Shown here: one piece after another, positions 58,226 to 64,000 of the stretch | How the letters are laid out: every line of letters starts with the position of its first letter | How positions within the stretch are numbered: the stretch's first letter is position 1 | Assembly: GCA_910587685.1 (NCBI GenBank) | Contig: CAJUMY010000006.1 | Location: 41,235 to 105,234, forward strand | Length of the DNA stretch: 64,000 bases | Reading direction: 5' to 3' | Origin: an uncultured Christensenellaceae bacterium | GTDB taxonomy: Bacteria; Bacillota; Clostridia; Christensenellales; UBA3700 | Made by a program: the position numbers and the translations under genes | Notes under the pieces: model-generated | The model's input: the letters and a program-made list of their open reading frames with translations, nothing else | What the model was told of the DNA's origin: nothing | The model's database searches: none

Positions 58226-59993
58226 TGCTCTCCTCCGTTATTTTACCGTCTCCGATATCCGCCGTTTCCTTGAACGCGACCTTTATAGTAGTTCCTTCTC
58301 CCTCGACGCTTTCAAGCGATATCTCGGCGTTATGTTCGAGTACGATATGCTTGACTATAGCAAGTCCGAGCCCCGTACTCATTATCTTTTTATTGCGTCC
58401 TTTATCGGGGATATAGAATCTCTCGAATATTCTGCCCTGATCTTTGAGCGGTATACCTATACCTGTATCGCTCACGCTAAATACGACTTCGCCATCGCGC
58501 TTCGAGATAGATACGTCTATACTGCCGCCCTCTTTGTTATACTTAATGGCGTTACCGACGATATTAGTTATCATCTCGTCTATCAGTTTCATCCTGCCGA
58601 GAATACGACCTTCGCCCGTAACGCTGACGCTAAGACTTTTTTCATCGATGAGCGATTTAAGGCTTTCTATAATATCCTCGCTCGCCTTTTTCAAATCTAT
58701 TACGCTCGTTTCCTCTTCTATCATCTTCGCGTCGAGTTTGGAGAGTTTGAGCATATCCTGGATAAGGGCAAGCATCCTGTTAGAGTTCTTATTTATCTCC
58801 TCTATGCACTTGTTCCTCGTCTCTTTATCGTCTATAGCCGTCATGAGCTCGGAAAAACCCTTTATAGCCGTCAATGGAGTCTTGAGCTCGTGCGAAGCGT
58901 TCGCAAAGAATTCGCTTCTTATCCTGCTCGTGTTGTATTCCTCGGTTATATCGGAGATGAGTACGATTATGGCTATGCCTCTAAAATCCTTGAACCATTT
59001 TTCGTCAATCCTCGATATATTTACGCGGTATACTTTCTCGCCTAAAGTCATTTCGAAACTCTTATCGCTCTTATCCGCGATCGCCCCGTCTATATTTTCG
59101 ATAAACACCTCGTTACCCGTCATATACCTTATATCGCAACCGAGAACGTTTTTATCGAAAGAAAATATCTCCTTGATCGACTCGTTAGCGAGTATTATCT
59201 TTCCCTTCTTCGATATTGCGAGCACGCCTTGGTCGATATTTTCGAGTAGAAATTCGTTCTTGCGCTGTTCGTATTTGAGATAATTTAGCGAATTGAATAT
59301 CTTTGACGAAACGTCGTTTATGCCCTTTACGACGCGGTTTATATCCTCGTATTTCGTATTGAGCGTGACTTGATGATATTCTCCTCTGTTGATCTCTTCA
59401 AGGCTCTCTTCTATCATTTCGAACGGAGTCACCGCCGTCTTGATGAGCTTATTCGTAAATACCGTCGCAAGTATCGTAATGAGTATCAACGCGACAATTA
59501 TTATCGGCACGCTGAAATAAAATCTGAATACGTCGTCGCTGTAAAGATATCCCACTCTTATGAGAAAAAATCCGCCGTCAAAATCGCCGTTTCTTATCTT
59601 TACGGTGTAATTGAGCCAGACTTCGCGTCTTTCTTGAATTATTTCGATTTTTGTGCGGCTATCTCCGCTCATAGCTTCGGAAAACTCTTTGCTCCCATTT
59701 ATATTATCTATTTCGTTCTCTCTCGAGAGCGAGTCTACAACAACGTTTCCCGACGAGTCGAAAACCACTACTCTTGTTATCTCTTCGTTACTGTTAGAAA
59801 ACTTGTCCTTTATCTCTTCGAGACTCATCCCTCCGAGCATCCTTTCGTAGACGGCGCTGACGTTTTGAACGTTTTCCGACGCGGCTTTTATATTAGAATA
59901 GTTCGTGATGATCGCAACGAACATACATAGAACAAATAACGCAAGCATTGTAATTATTACAATTTTGCGAACTATCTTTTTCTTCATGTCCAT
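58209..59993 (-). CDS. Sensor histidine kinase, PhoR/WalK type
   Basis: A 594-residue membrane kinase. Helix 1 at about 10-30, an extracytoplasmic sensor of about 125 residues, helix 2 at about 160-181, HAMP linker to about 235, a PAS domain about 245-350, then the HisKA domain with the phosphorylation site His368 in FFANASHELKTPLTAIKGF, and the HATPase domain with N-box (IVGNAIKYNKEGG), DTGIGIP and GLGLAIVK. It acts on the response regulator encoded just upstream. Stimulus unknown; phosphate, envelope stress or sugar supply are possible. Confidence 0.93.
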   Translation of the reverse strand: MDMKKKIVRKIVIITMLALFVLCMFVAIITNYSNIKAASENVQNVSAVYERMLGGMSLEEIKDKFSNSNEEITRVVVFDSSGNVVVDSLSRENEIDNINGSKEFSEAMSGDSRTKIEIIQERREVWLNYTVKIRNGDFDGGFFLIRVGYLYSDDVFRFYFSVPIIIVALILITILATVFTNKLIKTAVTPFEMIEESLEEINRGEYHQVTLNTKYEDINRVVKGINDVSSKIFNSLNYLKYEQRKNEFLLENIDQGVLAISKKGKIILANESIKEIFSFDKNVLGCDIRYMTGNEVFIENIDGAIADKSDKSFEMTLGEKVYRVNISRIDEKWFKDFRGIAIIVLISDITEEYNTSRIRSEFFANASHELKTPLTAIKGFSELMTAIDDKETRNKCIEEINKNSNRMLALIQDMLKLSKLDAKMIEEETSVIDLKKASEDIIESLKSLIDEKSLSVSVTGEGRILGRMKLIDEMITNIVGNAIKYNKEGGSIDVSISKRDGEVVFSVSDTGIGIPLKDQGRIFERFYIPDKGRNKKIMSTGLGLAIVKHIVLEHNAEISLESVEGEGTTIKVAFKETADIGDGKITEESNETIQ

Positions 59994-60102
59994 TATTCGT
60001 CACCAACCCGATCGTTAATCCGTGAACGCCGCTAAACGGGGCGCTACTCGGCTATTTTATATTTCCTTCATTATCAAGGTATTTGAAACCGCCTTCCTTA
60101 GA

Positions 60103-60792
60103 TCATTCCTTATTGAACTTATATCCCACACCGCGTACCGTGTGTATGTACTGTACGTCGCTAAGCTCGGCTATCTTTCCCCTTAAAGATTTTATGTGCA
60201 TATCGAGCGTTCTCGTCTCTCCGAAGTACTCGTAGCCCCATACGTCCGCAAGTATCGTCTCTCTCGTTACGACCTTCCCGACGTTCTCGACGAGCAATTT
60301 CAGCAGATTGAACTCCTTGAGCGTGAGCGCAAGATTCTTCCCCCTCACGCTTGCCGTATGTTCGTCGACGTTGACGGTAACTTCGTCGTAAGATATAACG
60401 TTTTTATCAGCTTTTGCGCTCTTGCTTCTGCGTATATTTGCTTTAACGCGCGCAACCAGTTCGAGTACTCCGAATGGCTTCGCCAAATAGTCGTCCGCTC
60501 CGGCATCGAGACCCTTGACTTTATTGAGCTCGTCGCCTTTCGCGCTAATTACTATGATCGACACTTCGTCGTAACTCTCGTTCGCTCTTATCCGCTCGAC
60601 AGCCGTTATGCCGTCGATGCCTGGCAACATCACGTCCATAAGTATCACGTTCGGGATCCTCGTATCGAGCATATCGAGCATACTCTCCGCATTTTCGAAC
60701 GTCTCGATATCGTAGTCGACGTTCTTAAAAGTATATTTGTAGAGCTCCCTTATACTTTCGTCGTCCTCAACCGCATAAATCAGATATTTCAT
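60103..60792 (-). CDS. Response regulator, OmpR/PhoB type
   Basis: A 229-residue regulator: receiver domain (1-118) with the acidic pair Asp10-Asp11, phosphoacceptor Asp53 in ILMDVMLPGIDG and conserved Lys in ISAKGD; winged-helix DNA-binding domain (about 130-229) with LTLKEFNLLKLLVENVGKVVTRE and HIKSLRGKIAELSDVQYIHTVRGVGYKF. First gene of an operon with the sensor kinase, 109 nt upstream of it. Confidence 0.95.
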   Translation of the reverse strand: MKYLIYAVEDDESIRELYKYTFKNVDYDIETFENAESMLDMLDTRIPNVILMDVMLPGIDGITAVERIRANESYDEVSIIVISAKGDELNKVKGLDAGADDYLAKPFGVLELVARVKANIRRSKSAKADKNVISYDEVTVNVDEHTASVRGKNLALTLKEFNLLKLLVENVGKVVTRETILADVWGYEYFGETRTLDMHIKSLRGKIAELSDVQYIHTVRGVGYKFNKE

Positions 60793-61003
60793 CTTTCTCT
60801 CCGTTAAACTTTCCGTTTTTCTTTATCAGCTTTATAGTGCGACGGCGTACTCAATTAGCGTTACGCCGCATTTTAAGACAAATTGAATGCGTCAAAGAAA
60901 ATTTCCCCGACGCTTGATATTTTTATTATTTTAGCACAAATATTTTGATTTGTATATACGCTTTACGAAAATAATACTTTGTTAATATAAATTTTACATA
61001 GCG

Positions 61004-61462
61004 TTATTTGCTTCCGTCAACGCCGCGAAACTCCAATCTGAAACTTCCGTCAAAATCTTCCGCTATCATTACTATCTTTAGCTTTTTATCGCTTCTTATT
61101 TCATAAAATCCGACGTTCGCATCTCCGCCCAGCGCTGTTTCCGTAGACACAACCTTTATTTGATTATCGCCGTCGACAACGTAAATGGCAGCTTTACCGT
61201 TTTTAACGTCAAGATTCTTGAGTTCGAGTTCTAACTTGCTCCCTCCCTTTAACGTCAACGTCGTCAATCGCTTAGTTCCGTTGGCTTTCACCATATCCAA
61301 TTCAAAAAATCCGTTCACATCGCCGCTTTCCTTATCGATATTGACCTTGGATTGCGTATTCATCATCAGCGATGAAAATACCTCGCCGCATCCGACGAAC
61401 AGCGTACACATTATAACTAATGTTAAAATCACACTGCATATGACTATGTTTATTTTCTTCAT
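61004..61462 (-). CDS. Putative lipoprotein
   Basis: A 152-residue predicted lipoprotein: signal peptide with lipobox LFVGC (Cys25), then a compact beta-rich domain (RLTTLTLKGGSKLELELKNLDVKNGKAAIYVVD...FDGSFRLEFRGVDG). Possibly a beta-sandwich binding domain; no family recognised. It follows the hydrolase gene by 67 nt on the same strand and may be cotranscribed with it. Confidence 0.65.
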   Translation of the reverse strand: MKKINIVICSVILTLVIMCTLFVGCGEVFSSLMMNTQSKVNIDKESGDVNGFFELDMVKANGTKRLTTLTLKGGSKLELELKNLDVKNGKAAIYVVDGDNQIKVVSTETALGGDANVGFYEIRSDKKLKIVMIAEDFDGSFRLEFRGVDGSK

Positions 61463-61529
61463 AACGCTTTCCCTCTCATTCTACGGGCTCTGTTTTCGTC
61501 TCTTCTTTTTCGATATCTTGAGCGGATGC

Positions 61530-62837
61530 TCATTTTTCTTGAATATCGTTATCGCTTATTTCCGATGCGTCTTCGCCGCAGGGGTCTAAAGCGGACTCGC
61601 TTTCATGCGCGGCAACATCTATGTTATCTTCTGCGTTCAAATTAGCAGTCTCTTCATTTTCCGAGTTAGAGTTTAAGTCGTCGACGGCGTACTGTTTTGT
61701 CTCTTCGATTATTTCTCCGACGGTTTCCGATGCGTCTTGATTTTTGTCTTCGCTATTTACGCTATCGGGCATAGATGCGCCGTCTCCCAAAAGTCTCGAT
61801 ATGAAACCGCCGTCTTTATAATAGTTCTTATATGCTTTGTGGTCGGAGTTTTCAAACACGGTATAGCGTATATCCACTCCGTTCTCTTTCGCTTCCGCAA
61901 CGAAGTCCTCGAAGTCATCCTGCAGATATTTATCGTCGTTATCCGCCGCGACTACTTCGATATTCATATCCTTAAAAGCGGATATATTCGCCGCTTCCTC
62001 TATTCCGAACGCAAGAACGGCTCCGGCATAACGCTTCGGCTCGACGGTCAAAGCGCGAATAGCGCCAACTGCGCCTATTCCCGTGCCCACGATATATATC
62101 TTATTCTTGTCTCCTCCGAGTTTTGCTACGGCGTAATCGAGCGTTTCGCCCAAAAGTTTCGTCATTGCGTTGGCTTTTATCCCATCATCGGTACGCGTTC
62201 CAAACGGTACGAGCGCGTGCGGCACGATGGCAATATGCTCCCTTTTGCTCTTTTTTATAGCGTCGAGCATATATCCCGCTTCAGGCATCTGAGCTATGTT
62301 GTTCATTCCGAAAGCCTTCTCGTCGTGCAAGTATACTATTATAGGCAATCTTGAATCCGACGTCTTAACGACTCGTTCTCTGAACGGCAAAACAAGATCT
62401 ATATTCTTATCGTACGCGACCTTGCTCTTGAAGCCTATGAGCGGAACTGGAATATCCGATTTGTAATCCAACACTCCTCTTTCGCCGCTCATATCCGCAA
62501 ACTTATCGCGAAGCGCCATCGCTTTCGAAAAGGCTTTTGAACGTTGCAGCTCTCCCTTGATAAAAGCGGATAGATCGACCTTGACGTTCTTATCGGTAAG
62601 TTTTCCGGAATTGATATAGTATCCGTCACCGTCGTCGTTGGTATATTCCAGATTTATACGGGCATCTCTTATCTCTTTGAGCAAATGAAAATCAAAACCC
62701 AAATGATACATTACGGTATTTGAATATTTTCCATCTTTATCTTCACGCATAGCGTCGTAAGTAGCGATAACGTCGGCTTTTCTCAAGACGTCGTTCATAT
62801 CGTCTTCGTACACCGCGGCAAAATATTTGTGTTCCAT
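61530..62837 (-). CDS. Alpha/beta-hydrolase fold protein lacking the nucleophile Ser, with acidic tail
   Basis: A 435-residue protein without signal peptide. Residues about 1-125 form an unknown N-terminal domain. Residues about 130-350 follow the PHB-depolymerase/feruloyl-esterase-like hydrolase pattern: PIIVYLHDEKAFG (oxyanion strand), the helix before the elbow, then KIYIVGTGIGAVGAIRA at 247-261, where the GxSxG elbow reads G251-T-G-I-G255 with Gly instead of Ser. A candidate catalytic His333 is kept (ENSDHKAY). The last 80 residues are acidic (Glu/Asp/Asn/Ala). Probably a non-catalytic or altered hydrolase. Strong AGGAGGT ribosome site. Confidence 0.75.
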   Translation of the reverse strand: MEHKYFAAVYEDDMNDVLRKADVIATYDAMREDKDGKYSNTVMYHLGFDFHLLKEIRDARINLEYTNDDGDGYYINSGKLTDKNVKVDLSAFIKGELQRSKAFSKAMALRDKFADMSGERGVLDYKSDIPVPLIGFKSKVAYDKNIDLVLPFRERVVKTSDSRLPIIVYLHDEKAFGMNNIAQMPEAGYMLDAIKKSKREHIAIVPHALVPFGTRTDDGIKANAMTKLLGETLDYAVAKLGGDKNKIYIVGTGIGAVGAIRALTVEPKRYAGAVLAFGIEEAANISAFKDMNIEVVAADNDDKYLQDDFEDFVAEAKENGVDIRYTVFENSDHKAYKNYYKDGGFISRLLGDGASMPDSVNSEDKNQDASETVGEIIEETKQYAVDDLNSNSENEETANLNAEDNIDVAAHESESALDPCGEDASEISDNDIQEK

Positions 62838-62930
62838 TGTGACCTCCTAACAATAGAAATCATTTTTTCTTCCTATATATTTATTTTAACATATATTTCC
62901 TTAAAGTCAATAGTAAACTTCATAAGAGCA

Positions 62931-62960
62931 AAACCCCGAACGCAACAAAGCGTTCGGGGT
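62931..62960 (-). terminator. Terminator of mscL
   Basis: Perfect 10-bp stem CCCCGAACGC / GCGTTCGGGG with 6-nt loop; on the minus strand followed by TTTTGC, about 60 nt after the mscL stop. Confidence 0.88.
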
Positions 62961-63020
62961 AAACTATCATCGTTAAAATATTATAGAACGCTGCTACCGC
63001 ATTCTACGGTAAAATCTAAA

Positions 63021-63560
63021 TCATTCCTTATTTAACGAATTTTTAATATCTTCAAGAAGAGCTATTATACGTTCGTTATCGCTGGGCTGAGCTTCGGAAA
63101 CGACTGTCTCAACGGGAGTTTTGATAGCTTCTTCTTTTACTTCTTCTGCAACCGACGTATCTTCTGCAACGTCGCTATCGTTTTTCTTCGCATTTGCAAT
63201 ACTCTCTTTTGCCTTATCCATCGACTGATGCAGTTTCATCGCCAATTTTATCATGAAGAATATGCAAAGAGCGATTATGATGAAATCTATTATCGTCTGT
63301 ATAAAGTTACCGTAGTTCCACGTAAGAGCCTGCGGATTGACGCTTCCGTCGGGAAGATAAAGTTCGACTCCGTTGAGAACGAGCTTCAGATCCGACATGC
63401 TCTTTCCGCCCATAAGCCACGCAATGAGCGGCATGATAATGTCGTTGACGAGACTCGTTACTATCTTACTGAACGCGCCTCCGACAATAACGCCGACAGC
63501 CATATCGAATATGTTACCTCTTGAGATGAACGCCTTAAAATCTTGAAAAAACTTACGCAT
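63021..63560 (-). CDS. mscL: Large-conductance mechanosensitive channel
   Basis: MscL opens under membrane tension to release solutes on hypo-osmotic shock. The 179-residue protein has the N-terminal amphipathic helix FFQDFKAFISRGNIFDMAVGVIVGGAF running into helix 1, the periplasmic loop (LNGVELYLPDGSVN) and helix 2 (IDFIIIALCIFFMIKLAMKL). The cytoplasmic part is about 40 residues longer than in E. coli: an acidic linker, then a final helix NERIIALLEDIKNSLNKE that matches the usual C-terminal bundle helix. Strong AAAGGAG ribosome site. Confidence 0.97.
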   Translation of the reverse strand: MRKFFQDFKAFISRGNIFDMAVGVIVGGAFSKIVTSLVNDIIMPLIAWLMGGKSMSDLKLVLNGVELYLPDGSVNPQALTWNYGNFIQTIIDFIIIALCIFFMIKLAMKLHQSMDKAKESIANAKKNDSDVAEDTSVAEEVKEEAIKTPVETVVSEAQPSDNERIIALLEDIKNSLNKE

Positions 63561-64000
63561 ATGTATATCTCCTTTTATGTTTTATATTATATCGAACCGT
63601 CAACATTTTAGTTATGACCGACAAAACGAATTTTACACTTTTTCGAATATAACGTGAACACGTAAACGATCCGACAAATATAGAATAACACATTATCCAA
63701 TATATTCCAAATGTTTTATATTAAAGATTTTATAAAGAGTTATAACGTTATATATTTTATAAATTCATAGGCGTTGCTCTTCACTGCGAACCATTATTAT
63801 TTAACGTTATTTCATCGCAATTTAAGAAAAAGAGCTAAACAAACTCTATTGCTTAGCCCTTCAATATCATCTAACTACCGTCGGTATAAACAAAACGCAG
63901 TCGGCGCTGAATAGGTTAACTTAATAAATTGAATAGGCATATATGACACAATATGATACAAGCATAAAAGAAAAAGCATATTAGAATATAAAGAAAAACG
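63561..64000. other. AT-rich non-coding right end of the window
   Basis: No credible gene apart from the terminator-like hairpin at 63832-63859. The AT-rich part just upstream of mscL should contain its promoter, but no clear pair of hexamers was found. Confidence 0.5.
63832..63859 (-). terminator. Probable terminator of a minus-strand gene beyond the right edge
   Basis: On the minus strand an 11-bp stem (GGGCTAAGCAA / TTGTTTAGCTC, with G-U pairs) with 6-nt loop is followed by TTTTTC. The gene it serves would lie outside the window. Confidence 0.6.

Noticed and set aside
1..64000. CRISPR arrays, tRNA and rRNA genes
   Set aside because: No regularly spaced direct repeats, no cloverleaf-like segments with CCA ends or GTTCGAATC-type arms outside coding regions, and no rRNA motifs were found on reading.

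Overview
The window looks like the chromosome of an anaerobic, low-to-medium GC Clostridia member (Bacillota), probably an uncultured gut lineage. Supporting signs are consensus sigma-A promoters and strong GGAGG ribosome sites, a six-subunit Rnf complex, a bacterial V-type ATPase operon, a SpoVB-type flippase, a eukaryote-type glycyl-tRNA synthetase, a YwlE-type arginine phosphatase, a TnpV fragment and a tiny cysteine-rich protein of clostridial type. No rRNA, tRNA or CRISPR array was seen. Most genes are on the minus strand. Intrinsic terminators and TTGACA/TATAAT-type promoters can be read at many operon borders.

Layout. 0-2 kb: 5' part of a Ppx/GppA phosphatase and a lipoprotein. 2-7.1 kb: rnfCDGEAB. 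7.4-8.4 kb: two half-size TauE/SafE permeases of equal length. 8.6-12.6 kb: a 1331-residue surface protein with five repeated modules and a cysteine-rich insert. 12.7-16 kb: LysM protein, SpoVB-like flippase, YetF (DUF421) plus DUF4363 pair. 16-20.9 kb: uvrBA behind a LexA-type SOS box set inside the promoter. 21-28 kb: small membrane proteins, acyl-CoA ligase, the panT-like/coaX/hom operon, a TspO-like protein and the cysteine-rich mini-protein. 28.4-31.7 kb: glyS, an ABM-type protein, a MATE exporter. 32.4-35.4 kb: guaB and a guaA that has lost its glutaminase centre. 35.7-40.7 kb: a GH3 glycosidase, a lipoprotein, an XRE regulator and a Phd/Doc module whose toxin is frameshifted. 40.7-49.8 kb: V-type ATPase operon (H-I-K-E-C-F-A-B-D) with a trailing GNAT gene. 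49.8-52.8 kb: rpiB, arginine phosphatase, and a ThpR-Sua5 fusion. 52.9-56.3 kb: a membrane-anchored DUF1508 protein, then an AT-rich acquired islet with tnpV. 56.4-60.8 kb: a PhoB/PhoR-type two-component system leading into manA. 61-63.6 kb: a lipoprotein, an alpha/beta-hydrolase with Gly in the nucleophile position, and mscL.

How they fit together. Rnf (ferredoxin:NAD oxidoreductase, ion pump) and the V-type ATPase, whose K subunit keeps the Na+ ligand pattern of the Enterococcus hirae rotor, suggest a sodium-based energy cycle. The most unusual items are the GMP synthase without a working glutaminase, the 20-Cys/64-residue protein, the ThpR-Sua5 fusion, the five-module surface protein, and a fully consensus promoter that starts about 400 nt of non-coding leader before the MATE gene. 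Function calls rest on motif recognition by eye; no database search was run.
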